Counted from the first letter of the stretch, positions 23,387-32,291 are shown. The stretch is DNA of 40,012 bases from Sporolactobacillus sp. STSJ-5 (GCF_024385605.1 NZ_JANFOJ010000024.1:1-40012), one strand, 5' to 3'. Made by a program: numbers and translations. The notes: a model not told the origin generated them from the letters alone.

Positions 23387-24259
23387 ATGAAACTATTAGT
23401 TACCGGTGCCACCGGAAAGCTTGGCTCAAAGGTTGTTACGACACTCTTGAAGAATGTCCCGGCAAATCAAATTGCTGTCAGCGTACGTAATCCGGAAAAA
23501 GCAGCCGATCTTCAGGCTCAAGGTGTGGACGTCCGCTACGGAGACTTCGATCAACCGGAAAGCTTGGATCATGCTTTTGCAGGCATTGATCGGTTATTGA
23601 TCATTTCTACAACCGACGACACGGAAACACGCATTCGGCAGCATACGAATGCCGTAGCTGCCGCTGAACGTGCAGGTGTAAAATTTATCGCTTACACAAG
23701 CATTGCTAATGCTCAGAAAAGCTCCAACGCACTGGCACCGACCCATCAGGCAACGGAACAGGCCATTTTAAAAACCGGCATTCCGTACTCCTTCCTGCGC
23801 AACAACTGGTATTTAGAAAATGAGCTCTCGTCAATTCAGGGTGTAATGGCAGGCGCGCCATGGGTAACCTCCGCGGGCAACGGCAAGGTAGGCTGGGCCT
23901 TGCAGCAAGATTATGCCGATGCTGCCGCAGCAGTACTCGCCGGCAGCGGCCATGAAAACACAATCTATGAACTGTCCGGCAAACTAAGGACTCAAGAAGA
24001 GCTTGCATCTGCTGTTGGCGAAGTGCTCGGCAAGAGCGTTTCAGTGGAGCACGTCGATGACAGCACCTACACGAAGCTCATGAAACAAGCCGGCGTGCCC
24101 GAATTTCTTTTACCGATGCTTGAAGGTATTCAAAAGGACATCCGTGAAGGCAGTCTTGAAGTATCAAGCAATGATTTTGAAAAGCTTCTCGGACGTCCGC
24201 TCGCACCAATTAAAGAAGCCATCGCAAAACTCGTTCAAGAAAGTTCACAGACAAAATAA
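23387..24259 (+). CDS. NmrA/QorB-like NAD(P)-dependent quinone reductase
   Basis: This soluble 290-residue protein belongs to the atypical SDR group of NmrA/HSCARG-like enzymes and closely resembles NADPH:quinone oxidoreductase type 2 (QorB/YtfG). The cofactor motif TGATGKLG (7-14) is at the N-terminus, then VRNPEKAADL with an Arg that fits NADPH, FIAYTSIANAQKSS in the middle and SFLRNNWYLEN, where the family has its substrate pocket. The start is ATG 23387, 8 nt after GGAGG; an upstream in-frame GTG or ATT is not needed. It is preceded by a strong promoter with twin dyads and ends in a terminator, so it is a single, induced gene. A role in quinone or electrophile detoxification is inferred. 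Confidence 0.85.
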   Translation: MKLLVTGATGKLGSKVVTTLLKNVPANQIAVSVRNPEKAADLQAQGVDVRYGDFDQPESLDHAFAGIDRLLIISTTDDTETRIRQHTNAVAAAERAGVKFIAYTSIANAQKSSNALAPTHQATEQAILKTGIPYSFLRNNWYLENELSSIQGVMAGAPWVTSAGNGKVGWALQQDYADAAAAVLAGSGHENTIYELSGKLRTQEELASAVGEVLGKSVSVEHVDDSTYTKLMKQAGVPEFLLPMLEGIQKDIREGSLEVSSNDFEKLLGRPLAPIKEAIAKLVQESSQTK

Positions 24260-24270
24260 TGTGTACTCAT

Positions 24271-24310
24271 AACAGCCGGCCTTCCTGAATACAGAAAGGT
24301 CGGCTGTTTC
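24271..24310 (+). terminator. intrinsic terminator after the QorB-like gene
   Basis: AACAGCCG-g-CCTT (24271-24283) pairs with AAGG-t-CGGCTGTT (24296-24308), followed by a short T-run interrupted by C. Confidence 0.85.
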
Positions 24311-24330
24311 ATTTGAAAAATGCCATCGTC

Positions 24331-25173
24331 TTAGGAATTCTGAATTTCATACGTTAATTGATCCGACACATGAGGCTGGTTAATCTGAATATAAACATCT
24401 ACTCGCTGGGTATCTTTAGGTACTTCAAATTCGGTTACATGCGAAAAATCCAGCCCAACTATATCGTGAAATAGTCCAGCCTGCTTCCAATGAACAAGAT
24501 AAGAATGGGATGTATGTGAATCTGAACTTTCTTCCATAAAGTCCGTAGATTGATTGTCAGGCAAAGCAGATGGTTTGTAGAATCGGTTGCCAATGGAAAG
24601 ATGTTGAGGATTAAATGCCGACACACTGGCCCATGTCTGCACGGCATCGCTCGATAATTGCTGGTATTCCTGCCGGTACTGTATTGAGATCGATGTCGGC
24701 TTCATGGTTGCGGGACTATAGTCAATCCGCTCGCTCCCAACACATGCGAATTTTCGTTGTCCTTCAGAGATGAGATTCAATCTGATGCGTACGAATTTTA
24801 CTCGCTGTGGTAATTTCGAATGGGTCACTTGAGACAAAGCCTGAGCATAATTCTTTTTTGACAGCTTCTGTACATCACTTGAGGTAACCTTCAGATAGGT
24901 CATCGATTGGGCAACGACTTTACCTTTCAACGGTTCGAGCCGCTGCTGCTCTGCATTGGACAGATTTGCAACCGCAAAGTCTGAGAACCCGATTGTTTTC
25001 AAATCCGTGGTACTCTGATTTTCTGAGCGCAACGCTTGGTGCTTTGTCTGCAATGTTTCAGGATTTACAATAATGGAGGATTGAACAAGTTGATCTAGGT
25101 AGGTATAGCACGTATAGATAAGCAGCAAGACAGTAACAGCAGTACACGCTATTAATATTTTCTTATTAATCAG
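24331..25173 (-). CDS. membrane-anchored protein of unknown function, probable non-ATG start
   Basis: I do not recognise this protein. It has one N-terminal transmembrane segment and a soluble extracytoplasmic part. From TTG 25128 alone the helix would be cut and there is no ribosome-binding site. The frame is open back to 25185, and a good AAGGGAGAG lies 4-7 nt before CTG 25173 and ATT 25170. Starting there gives INKKILIACTAVTVLLLIYT, a proper basic-then-hydrophobic anchor. I therefore place the start at CTG 25173 (280 residues). The soluble part has mixed helix and strand and no catalytic motif I can name. A role as a sensor or anti-sigma-like protein was considered, but no partner gene is adjacent. 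Confidence 0.65.
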   Translation of the reverse strand: MINKKILIACTAVTVLLLIYTCYTYLDQLVQSSIIVNPETLQTKHQALRSENQSTTDLKTIGFSDFAVANLSNAEQQRLEPLKGKVVAQSMTYLKVTSSDVQKLSKKNYAQALSQVTHSKLPQRVKFVRIRLNLISEGQRKFACVGSERIDYSPATMKPTSISIQYRQEYQQLSSDAVQTWASVSAFNPQHLSIGNRFYKPSALPDNQSTDFMEESSDSHTSHSYLVHWKQAGLFHDIVGLDFSHVTEFEVPKDTQRVDVYIQINQPHVSDQLTYEIQNS

Positions 25174-25206
25174 GTAACTCTCCCTTCAAGGATAGCTGAT
25201 GTTTAG

Positions 25207-25212
25207 TATAAT
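25207..25212 (+). promoter_or_regulatory. -10 box upstream of the membrane protein at 25261
   Basis: A perfect TATAAT stands 48 bp before the GTG start. No good -35 hexamer is present at 16-18 nt, so the promoter is tentative. Confidence 0.4.
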
Positions 25213-25260
25213 AATACCAAGCAATGCATTAAAAATCGAATGCGATTGGGGAGTTATTTC

Positions 25261-25857
25261 GTGGGTTTTAATCAAATAATCATAGGATGCATTTTTGTCT
25301 TCTTCCGTTTCAATATTAGCACGATTGATATTCTGCCTGATGTCATTGGCTACGCCTTTATCTTTTACGGAACGCGTAACTTATTATCCCATTTTCATAA
25401 TGATCGGTTCATGAATGTAAAATGGTCAAGTCTGCTGCTCATCATTTTATCAGCGATCGATCTCTTTATCCATCATTCCGCGGTTCTAGATGGCGTCATT
25501 GACAACGCACAACTAAGCGGCAGGCTGTTTTCCTATATTTATTTTATCGTTACAACCGTCCTGCTTGCATTCAGTATTTATCATTTGTGCAAGGGCATTG
25601 AACAAGAAGCCCGGCGTGTTGGAAATACCGAACTCGCTTCCAAATCAACGTGGACCTACCAATTCTTCTTCTCATACCAAATCGTAACCGTGATTTTCAA
25701 CACGACCGCTCTTTTCGTCGCAAAGGAATCACTGGAACCCAATCTAAACGGAACAACAGGAACGATACTATTTGTCGTACTCTTTTTTTGCATGATATCT
25801 GCTGCCGCCCAAGTGTTCCTTCTATTGAATAATGCGAAGAAGGTATTTGCCCATTAA
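25261..25857 (+). CDS. multi-pass membrane protein of unknown function
   Basis: This 198-residue protein is almost wholly hydrophobic, with about five or six predicted helices (for example IIIGCIFVFFRFNI, SLLLIILSAIDLFI, YIYFIVTTVLLAFSIY, IVTVIFNTTALFV and LFVVLFFCMISAAA) and short loops. The pattern DILPDVIGYAFIFYG near residue 25 recurs in small conserved Bacillales membrane proteins, but I cannot name a function. The start is GTG 25261, 7 nt after GGGGAG; an in-frame ATG at 25240 lies before that site and has none of its own. It is divergent from the unknown anchored protein and followed by a terminator shared with the opposite strand. Confidence 0.75.
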   Translation: MGFNQIIIGCIFVFFRFNISTIDILPDVIGYAFIFYGTRNLLSHFHNDRFMNVKWSSLLLIILSAIDLFIHHSAVLDGVIDNAQLSGRLFSYIYFIVTTVLLAFSIYHLCKGIEQEARRVGNTELASKSTWTYQFFFSYQIVTVIFNTTALFVAKESLEPNLNGTTGTILFVVLFFCMISAAAQVFLLLNNAKKVFAH

Positions 25858-25898
25858 TAAAAAACAGAACCGCCCAACACATTGCGAGCCGTTCTGTT
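25857..25898 (-). terminator. intrinsic terminator of the GPH symporter gene
   Basis: On the minus strand AACAGAAC (25898-25891) pairs with GTTCTGTT (25870-25863) and runs into TTTTTTATT. It abuts the stop of the convergent membrane-protein gene. Confidence 0.8.
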
Positions 25899-25930
25899 GC
25901 TTGATATCTGATTGTGGAACCGTGAAGCTG

Positions 25931-27250
25931 TTACCTATCAGCCACAGCATCAGTGATTTGCTGCTGGTCATAGGCCTGCAAGGTTAGAAACATAATGACG
26001 TAGAGCACGAGCGGAATCCAAACGTAGTTCACATTGATCATCGACAACGTCGCCGCGTTTTGCGCATGATTGGAAACATAACCGGACAGATGGAACAGTC
26101 CGGCAGTAATCATGCCGCCGATTCCGAGTCCCATATTGACCCCAAAATCATCGGTAGAAGCCAGAATACCTTCAGCCTGGACACCCATAGCCGTCCCGTA
26201 GCGAATCGTGTCGGCAATCATAATGGAAACAAGGCCGATGATGATACCGTGTCCGACAGAATTAATAAACGTTCCGGCAAACAGAGTTGCCAGAGAATGC
26301 GCATAAACCCCGACAGTCAGAATGACCTGACCGATAAAAGCAGTAACGATTCCGGACAGCATCGTCTGCTTCTTACCATGCTGTTTGGCCAATCGTATAA
26401 TCAGTATAACTCCAATCAGGGCCGCCAACGTAAAGCTGTTTGCCAGCGGGACTAAGTCTTCGCGACCCAAGGTATATTTGAAATAGTAGATCGTGGTCTG
26501 ATTTTTCAATGCAGTAACAAGCCAGTAAAGGAAAATCACTGCGGAAATGATTAGCCATGGCCGATTTTTGCGGAGCATGCGCATCACTACCTTAAACGGC
26601 TGATGTGCTACGTCAGGTTTGCTGATCCGCTCATGCACGTTGAAAAATGTATTGAGAATCAACAATAACGAAATCAACCCAAACACACAGATGGTCAGCA
26701 GGAAGCCCTTTTGCTGATCGCCGCGTCCAAAGAAGGCAACGAGCGGCAATGTGAAAACCGCAATAATAATTTGGACCGAGCTGCCGAAAAATTGTCGAAT
26801 GACCCCAAGCAGTGTCAATTCCTGCTCATTTTCTGACAAAGCAGGCAAAATGGACGTAATCGGCAGATTGACCGCCGTATAAAAGAAGCCTAATCCCAGA
26901 TAGGTTACGTAGGCCCATACAAGTTTACCTGACTGCGAGAAATCAGGCGTCATAAAAGTCAAAACGGCAAAAATGACATAAGGCAGAGCGTACCAAAGAA
27001 AGAACGGTCGGCTTTTGCCCCAGCGAGAATGCGTATGGTCGATCATCACCCCAATAATAAAGCTTTCCACAACATCGGCAATCCGGGCAACGATGAACAA
27101 AATCGCTACCGCCCCTGGATTTAATCCATAAACATCGGTATAAAAGAACAACAGGTACGTGGTTAACATTTGAAAGACCAGATTGTCGGCCGCATCGCTT
27201 AATCCATAGCTGATGCGTTCCGGCCAGGCCGTTTGCCATTTTCGTTTCAT
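25931..27250 (-). CDS. GPH-family sugar:cation symporter (MelB-like)
   Basis: This 439-residue, 12-helix transporter is of the glycoside-pentoside-hexuronide:cation symporter family. RISYGLSDAADNLVFQ opens it, IADVVESFIIGVMIDHTHSRWGKSRPF matches the MelB helix 2-3 region with its cation-site acidic residue, and a long run of hydrophobic segments follows. It carries no C-terminal PTS EIIA domain. The start is taken as ATG 27250; the site before it (GGAAAGAAGA) is weak and the frame is open nine codons further to TTG 27277. No glycosidase adjoins it, so the sugar is unknown. A strong hairpin sits just upstream in the leader. Confidence 0.82.
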   Translation of the reverse strand: MKRKWQTAWPERISYGLSDAADNLVFQMLTTYLLFFYTDVYGLNPGAVAILFIVARIADVVESFIIGVMIDHTHSRWGKSRPFFLWYALPYVIFAVLTFMTPDFSQSGKLVWAYVTYLGLGFFYTAVNLPITSILPALSENEQELTLLGVIRQFFGSSVQIIIAVFTLPLVAFFGRGDQQKGFLLTICVFGLISLLLILNTFFNVHERISKPDVAHQPFKVVMRMLRKNRPWLIISAVIFLYWLVTALKNQTTIYYFKYTLGREDLVPLANSFTLAALIGVILIIRLAKQHGKKQTMLSGIVTAFIGQVILTVGVYAHSLATLFAGTFINSVGHGIIIGLVSIMIADTIRYGTAMGVQAEGILASTDDFGVNMGLGIGGMITAGLFHLSGYVSNHAQNAATLSMINVNYVWIPLVLYVIMFLTLQAYDQQQITDAVADR

Positions 27251-27280
27251 AAGCCATCTTCTTTCCAAAGAAAACAAGAA

Positions 27281-27310
27281 GGCACCAAATGGTCAGCGCC
27301 ACTTGGTGCC
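27281..27310 (-). terminator. hairpin between the YagU gene and the GPH gene
   Basis: On the minus strand GGCACCAA (27310-27303) pairs with TTGGTGCC (27288-27281), followed by the T-rich TTCTTGTTTTC. It lies 8 bp after the YagU stop and 31 bp before the GPH start. It is probably the YagU terminator. If the GPH gene is read from the same promoter, it would act as an attenuator. Confidence 0.75.
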
Positions 27311-27318
27311 GTTTCATT

Positions 27319-27834
27319 TCATTGTATGTGCTTGGTCAGCCGATGGTAAACTTCATCGCCTATAACGTCATTAGTCCACATCCAGACGATGTGTCCCAAC
27401 GCTTCGGAAATATGTTCCTCCGTCGGCTGCTCCTTCGCTGACGGTACGGTTTTCATTGCCGGCATAATACCCAGGTGAAAAGCTGCCCAGACGGTGAGAC
27501 CAAATACCGATCCTCCGCCTGCTTTGATTTTCGGTTCATATTGAGCAAGCACCTGATAAAGTACGGCAAATGACGTGGAAAAACCGAAGTGGACTAAATA
27601 ACTGACCCATGGCATATCTTGTTCTGAATATCGATATGCAGCGTGTGTGGCTGATTCAGGAACACCCATTTGCTGCAGTAATTTCTGAGGCGGATTCGTT
27701 GCGTCACGTTTTGGAGTCCGCGGCGGCAGAACGTTTTCCCAGCCAAATTTGACGAGTCCGGAAATGAGCCCGGCGACAACTCCTGCTTTTATGGCTGCAT
27801 TTAATTTGGAGGACTGTTTCTTTTTTAAAGCCAT
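27319..27834 (-). CDS. YagU-family (DUF1440) inner-membrane protein
   Basis: This 171-residue membrane protein of the YagU family, whose E. coli member is linked to acid resistance, has family marks: AGVVAGLISGLVKFGWENVLPPRTP at the N-terminus, WVSYLVHFGFSTSFAVLYQ in the middle, and the closing EALGHIVWMWTNDVIGDEVY. About three to four hydrophobic segments are predicted. ATG 27834 lies 8 nt after AAGGAG. The 276 bp upstream (27835-28110) hold no further gene. Confidence 0.85.
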   Translation of the reverse strand: MALKKKQSSKLNAAIKAGVVAGLISGLVKFGWENVLPPRTPKRDATNPPQKLLQQMGVPESATHAAYRYSEQDMPWVSYLVHFGFSTSFAVLYQVLAQYEPKIKAGGGSVFGLTVWAAFHLGIMPAMKTVPSAKEQPTEEHISEALGHIVWMWTNDVIGDEVYHRLTKHIQ

Positions 27835-28053
27835 GTCTCCAGCTCCTTCTCTGTTGCTTACTTATTGTTAGTCTACCAACTAGTATAATCAATTCTTCCA
27901 TTTAAGTGGTGCATACTGCTCATTAGTTATGGTCTTGATATGGATGTGAGTGCACAAATGCAATTGTACCCTACATTTTATTAAGTAACAGTTGCTTCCA
28001 ACAAAGGCCCTATTAATCTCAACAACATACCTGCCCATTTTCTCTCTCCATGC

Positions 28054-28059
28054 TATAAT
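28054..28059 (+). promoter_or_regulatory. -10 box of the tyrosine phosphatase gene
   Basis: A perfect TATAAT lies 51 bp before ATG 28111 and is the only obvious promoter element between 27835 and 28110. The hexamer 17 nt upstream is poor. Confidence 0.45.
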
Positions 28060-28110
28060 GAGCACGGAATGCAGACTTTAATCTATGAAATGAATCAGTG
28101 AGGTGCACTC

Positions 28111-28803
28111 ATGCCAACACGAAGAATTACTCTTTCCAGCACGGTCAACACACGAGATTTAGGCGGTTATCCAACCCTTGACGGCAGAACGACAGCATTT
28201 GGAAGAATCATCCGCAGCGATGCACCGCAAGCATTAACCCGAGAAGATCTTGCATTATTGAAGAAATTAGGTGTTACAGCAGCACTCGATTTCCGTTCCA
28301 AACCGGAAACAGAAAAATTACCAAGTGCCTTCGAACAATCTGCTGATTTTGATTACTTTCATTGCCCGTTTGCATTTGGCAATCGCAATCCAGCCTCTAA
28401 GGCAGAAGTTCCCCTGCTGTACGCGGAAATGATCGATGATCTTCCGGCAATCAAGCGGATTCTCAGCATTATCGCTCGGCAAGAGGGTTCAATTTTTATC
28501 CACTGCTATGTCGGCAAAGACCGCACAGGTGTAGTAGCTGCGTTGCTTTTGCTTATTGCCGGCGTCGGCATCAGCGACATTCTGGCTGACTACCAAGTCT
28601 CCTATACTTATTTGCGGCTCAGAATACGTGAATTGCTGCATGAACATCCGGAACTTCCTGATTTCACTGGCCGATCCGATATGGAATATATGGAAGTGGC
28701 CCTGAATCATTTTTTCAAGACCTATGGCAATGTGCAAGACTATCTTAAGAAAGTCGGACTGCTTCCGGATGAAATTACAGCGCTGAAAAATAGGCTATTC
28801 TAA
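28111..28803 (+). CDS. tyrosine/dual-specificity protein phosphatase (Y_phosphatase3 type)
   Basis: This soluble 230-residue phosphatase has the P-loop HCYVGKDRTG at 131-140, nucleophile Cys132 and phosphate-binding Arg138. The N-terminal NTRDLGGYPTLDGRTTAFGRIIRSDA is typical of the bacterial family that includes Listeria LipA and mycobacterial PtpB. Those enzymes remove phosphate from phosphotyrosine and from phosphoinositides. No signal peptide is present, so it acts in the cytosol or by unusual export. ATG 28111 follows GAGGTG at 5 nt. The gene is single, with no kinase neighbour. Confidence 0.87.
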   Translation: MPTRRITLSSTVNTRDLGGYPTLDGRTTAFGRIIRSDAPQALTREDLALLKKLGVTAALDFRSKPETEKLPSAFEQSADFDYFHCPFAFGNRNPASKAEVPLLYAEMIDDLPAIKRILSIIARQEGSIFIHCYVGKDRTGVVAALLLLIAGVGISDILADYQVSYTYLRLRIRELLHEHPELPDFTGRSDMEYMEVALNHFFKTYGNVQDYLKKVGLLPDEITALKNRLF

Positions 28804-28990
28804 AAGTTCTCCCCGTTATAAATGATGATACAATCTCAGTCCTCAACGAATAAAGTCACGAAACGATTGGGATTAGCCCGATTAAAAATAGGGTATGATG
28901 AACGGGTTAGTTAAGGATCGGTTTGGGGTATCTTAATATCAACCTGACTAAAGACAGGTATACCATAAAGTGAAAAATGAGGTGATTTCA

Positions 28991-29413
28991 ATGAGCGTGC
29001 ATGTGCACCCATATATTATTATGAATGGCAATGGACAGGAGGCTGTCCGATTCTACAAAGACGCGCTTGACGCAGAAGTGGTCGGCATTCAGACCTTTGG
29101 TGATATGCCTGAAGAACCGGGCTTTACAGTTCCCGAAGAGGCAAAGCATCGCGTTATGCATGCCATGCTTAAAGTGGGCGATTCGTTCATCATGCTATCC
29201 GATACATTCCCTGGTCAACCCTATCAGTTGGGAGACCAGGTAAACATCGCCGTCCTCCTAGACGATACCGAAAAATCCAAAAAGGTGTTCAGCCATTTGC
29301 AAGAAGGCGGCACCATCCTTATGCCGCTCCAAGAAACGCCATGGAGTCCGCTCTACGGGCAAGTAAAAGACAAGTTCGGCATTACTTGGCAAATTTCAAC
29401 CGAACCAAAATAA
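28991..29413 (+). CDS. VOC-superfamily PhnB-like protein
   Basis: This 140-residue protein has the glyoxalase/bleomycin-resistance (VOC) fold and belongs to the PhnB/YjdN branch. HPYIIMNGNGQEAVRFYKDALDAEVVG at the start, HAMLKVGDSFIMLSD in the centre and WSPLYGQVKDKFGITWQIS at the end are standard for the branch. It likely forms a dimer; the metal and reaction are unknown for most members. The start is ATG 28991, 6 nt after GAGGTG. A frame extension to 28970 has no site. A strong terminator follows. Confidence 0.85.
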   Translation: MSVHVHPYIIMNGNGQEAVRFYKDALDAEVVGIQTFGDMPEEPGFTVPEEAKHRVMHAMLKVGDSFIMLSDTFPGQPYQLGDQVNIAVLLDDTEKSKKVFSHLQEGGTILMPLQETPWSPLYGQVKDKFGITWQISTEPK

Positions 29414-29426
29414 AAATCAAATTGAC

Positions 29427-29479
29427 AAAAGGGGGGCATCTTAGCGTCATTTTTTTGACGATAAGACGCCCCCCTTTTT
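29427..29479. terminator. bidirectional intrinsic terminator
   Basis: AAAAGGGGGGC-ATCTTAGCGTCA pairs with TGACG-ATAAGACGCCCCCCTTTTT around a T-rich loop. The stem has T-runs on both strands, so it can end both the VOC gene (plus) and the kup gene (minus). Confidence 0.92.
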
Positions 29480-29571
29480 AATGAACGAGGAAAAAATGAT
29501 CCGACTGTCTTATTTCCGCCGCAGAAAAGTTGAAATGAGATGACGACTCTAATGCCGGCGATGCAATACTC

Positions 29572-31605
29572 TTATTTTTTCGTATCTTTAACCGCATGGC
29601 GAATTTCTTTTTGATTTAAGCGTAAAATTTTCGGATTATAAAGTACTAAAGGAACGGCTTCCTCAACAACTTCACTAAATTTTAACCCGTACCAAATAGC
29701 CGGGGAAGTCGTGATATTTTGTAGAAAGATACGACCTCCGATCAATAAACGATCCCAGCGATTCATCTTTGGATCTGTCGCTAAATCCATTAACTGCTCC
29801 GTGGTGACAACAAATTTGAAATCACCGACACGCCTATTTTTAAGCGTTGTGTATTTAGGATATTGCGTATCAATGACTTTTTCATCAATAAGATCATTGA
29901 CGATCTGCCGAACATAAATATTAACATGTTGTGAATTCTTAAAGCCCAGATAGAGCTGTACACTAATAATATTACGAGTACCCAGCATATCTACCGTATA
30001 CTGGCTCTCATACGGAGCATCCGTTTCATTAACCGTTACAAACCAATACACTTTTGCCCGTTTCGGTCGCTTATCAAGAATTGAATACAGGACTTTCCGT
30101 TTAATGCTGTAATGTGGACCGATTTTGGTCATATAAACTAAGTTCGTACTATAAAGCGGCTCCGTGCTGTCCTTACTCAATTGAACTAACTGTTTACGAT
30201 AATCCAATAACGAAACATATTCACTTGTGCGTTCATAATTTTCACGCTGCTTGTTGCCGAAATACCAAACAACCATAACCGAAAGAATCACTAGTGTAAT
30301 TAAAAGTGTCAAGTAGCCCCCATGGACAAACTTAACGAGGCTTGCCATCAGAAAGAGAACCTCAATCAAGCCAAAGAATAGAACCATCCCAAAAGCAACT
30401 GCTTGATTAAGCCTGCTCTTGATAAACTCAAACAGCAGCAAGGTGGTCATCAACATGGTTATGGTTATTGCTAACCCATAAGCGGCCTCCATATGCTGTG
30501 AGGTTTGAAATAACCAGACAATAATGAGTGTACTGACACACAAAAACCAATTAACAGTTGGAATATACATTTGACTTCGCGTGTTACTTGGACGTTTAAT
30601 CAACATTCGAGGCAGAAACTTTAAACCAATTGCTTCATTTACTAATGTATAACTGCCTGTAATCAACGCTTGCGAAGCAATGATTGCTGCCAAGGTCGCA
30701 AGCACAATGGCAAATAACCTTATTTGATCCGGAAGCATTTCATAAAAAGGATTAACATCAAGAAGATTACGATAAGCCGCACTCTGGTAATGACCGATCA
30801 CCCATGCGCCTTGCCCCATATAGTTAAGCATCAGCATAAGCGACACAAAAGGCCAGCTGCCATAAATATTTTTCTTTCCAACATGGCCCATGTCCGAGTA
30901 AAGTGCTTCTGCACCGGTCGTTGCCAGAAATACACTTCCAAGTATAAAAATACCTGCTTTATTTATCGGACTGAATAAAAACTGAATCGCATAGTATGGA
31001 GATAGTGCCCTTAAAATTTCTAAATGTGTCAGCATATTCATAAAACCGAGGACACCGATAAAAACGAACCATAGAAGCATCATTGGCCCAAAAGACCGCC
31101 CGATTACCTCTGTTCCAAAGTGCTGAATCAAAAACAGGCCTAATAAGATCGCCGTCACAATGAGAACGACAACGAATTGATGATCACTAAATTCAAGTGG
31201 ACCAATATGCTGCCCTTTTAACCCTTCGATCGCTGATGTTACAGACACAGCCGGTGTTAACGTTCCATCTGCTAAGAGCGCAGCGCCACCGATGAGTGCA
31301 GGAAAGGTCAGCCAACGGGCACGATTGCGAATTAAAGCATATAAAGCGAAAATGCCACCTTCATGATTATTATCTGCGCGCATCGCAATAAGGACATATT
31401 TTACTGTTGTAATGATCATAAGTGTCCAGAATATCAATGAGATCGAGCCAATAATATATTCGGGTACGGCATACCGCATTTTTCCAGCATCTGAAATAAT
31501 CGCATTTATCACATACAACGGTGAAGTACCAATGTCACCATAGACAATCCCCAACGTAACCAACATCCCACCAATCGACAAGCGTTGGTTTGTTTTATTC
31601 TCCAT
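29572..31605 (-). CDS. kup: Kup potassium uptake transporter
   Basis: This potassium importer of the KUP/HAK/KT family (K+:H+ symport) is 677 residues long, normal for the family. The signature GDIGTSPLY is at 23-31, followed by [40 protein letters not shown], and an [17 protein letters not shown] loop. About twelve helices fill the first 450 residues and a cytosolic domain of about 200 residues ends the protein. The start is ATG 31605, with GAGGGG some 13 nt upstream, a long spacing. Transcription comes from about 32070 through a c-di-AMP riboswitch and terminator, so high c-di-AMP (high K+) should switch it off. The terminator's T-run ends about 250 nt before the start, and that stretch carries a decayed kdpE-like fragment. 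Confidence 0.93.
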   Translation of the reverse strand: MENKTNQRLSIGGMLVTLGIVYGDIGTSPLYVINAIISDAGKMRYAVPEYIIGSISLIFWTLMIITTVKYVLIAMRADNNHEGGIFALYALIRNRARWLTFPALIGGAALLADGTLTPAVSVTSAIEGLKGQHIGPLEFSDHQFVVVLIVTAILLGLFLIQHFGTEVIGRSFGPMMLLWFVFIGVLGFMNMLTHLEILRALSPYYAIQFLFSPINKAGIFILGSVFLATTGAEALYSDMGHVGKKNIYGSWPFVSLMLMLNYMGQGAWVIGHYQSAAYRNLLDVNPFYEMLPDQIRLFAIVLATLAAIIASQALITGSYTLVNEAIGLKFLPRMLIKRPSNTRSQMYIPTVNWFLCVSTLIIVWLFQTSQHMEAAYGLAITITMLMTTLLLFEFIKSRLNQAVAFGMVLFFGLIEVLFLMASLVKFVHGGYLTLLITLVILSVMVVWYFGNKQRENYERTSEYVSLLDYRKQLVQLSKDSTEPLYSTNLVYMTKIGPHYSIKRKVLYSILDKRPKRAKVYWFVTVNETDAPYESQYTVDMLGTRNIISVQLYLGFKNSQHVNIYVRQIVNDLIDEKVIDTQYPKYTTLKNRRVGDFKFVVTTEQLMDLATDPKMNRWDRLLIGGRIFLQNITTSPAIWYGLKFSEVVEEAVPLVLYNPKILRLNQKEIRHAVKDTKK

Positions 31606-31654
31606 TATTTTATTGATCCCCTCGTAAAAAGTTTGTTCGTAAAGACATCTTTGT

Positions 31655-31834
31655 TCAACCCAGTATTTTCACCCAATGATCACGTTTGATAAAGCGATAG
31701 CCAATACCTCGCTCAGTCAGAATAAAATAAGGTCGTGTCGAATCTTCTTCTATCTTTTTTCGGATATGTCCGATATATACACATAAATAATAACTATCTC
31801 CTTGTCGTATCCAGTAACTATCACCGATACCTAT
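31655..31834 (-). pseudogene. remnant of a KdpE-like response regulator (C-terminal end only)
   Basis: Between the riboswitch terminator and kup, one minus-strand frame runs from just after an in-frame TGA (31837-31835) to TGA 31657-31655. About 45 of its residues are an unmistakable OmpR-type winged-helix end: YYLCVYIGHIRKKIEED, then STRPYFILTERGIGYRF, a short basic tail and stop. KdpE has the same wording here (YLRIYMGHLRQKLE ... GIGYRF). The part before it is corrupted, with GDSYW and GDSYY repeated 8 codons apart. There is no start codon or ribosome-binding site, and the receiver domain is gone. It is transcribed as leader of kup but should not be translated usefully. Confidence 0.7.
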
Positions 31835-31855
31835 TCAATTAAAAAATTGGACGAC

Positions 31856-31886
31856 AAAAAGACCACAGAGGATCAACCCCGTGGTC
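31856..31886 (-). terminator. expression-platform terminator of the c-di-AMP riboswitch
   Basis: On the minus strand GACCAC (31886-31881) pairs with GTGGTC (31866-31861) with further GGG/CCT-type pairing inside, then five T. It stands about 40 nt after the aptamer, as in ydaO-type OFF switches. Confidence 0.85.
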
Positions 31887-31921
31887 GAATTATGTTCCGA
31901 TCATCAGTTCACATCCTCCCT

Positions 31922-32055
31922 CCTAACGCTTACGAGGTTAGCTGTCGGATTCGGATCATGAGAGTAGCCCGTCCCTACGTTGAAGGATTCACCCCAAGTG
32001 ATGCTGGTCATCACAGAATTGGTTCCCCCGCTCCTTACGGATTCAGCGAATAAAG
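31922..32055 (-). ncRNA. ydaO/yuaA-type c-di-AMP riboswitch aptamer
   Basis: The minus strand carries the conserved blocks in order: CGCTGAATCC opening the P1 stem, AAGGAGCGGGGGAACCA, a variable hairpin, TTGGGGTGAAT, a second variable arm, and ATCCGAATCCGACAGCTAACC closing with CGTAAGCG (P1 pairing CGCT 32048-32045 with AGCG 31930-31927). This is the ydaO motif, which binds two c-di-AMP molecules. In Bacillota it commonly controls K+ uptake and cell-wall hydrolase genes. Here it is followed by a terminator and then kup. Confidence 0.9.
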
Positions 32056-32076
32056 AATGATTCAATTTTCGAAGTA

Positions 32077-32105
32077 ATTATACGCTTGGATTTTCATGCT
32101 GTAAA
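32077..32105 (-). promoter_or_regulatory. promoter of the riboswitch-kup transcript
   Basis: On the minus strand TTTACA (32105-32100) is followed after exactly 17 nt by TATAAT (32082-32077), giving a start near 32070, about 20 nt before the aptamer. The rest of 32106-32291 shows no feature. Confidence 0.8.
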
Positions 32106-32291
32106 GAGAAAATGTGAACACTATGTGTCATTTTTTCCTTGCATTTCATTTTACAATCTCTGGGTTACCACCATTATCATATCCATTTTTTGAAATTGCC
32201 TCAATTTGATTTATGGATACACGAAGAATGAATACTTTAAAAAAAGTGCACTCATTCGGAACTCGATTCACTTTTAATCATAACGATTGTT

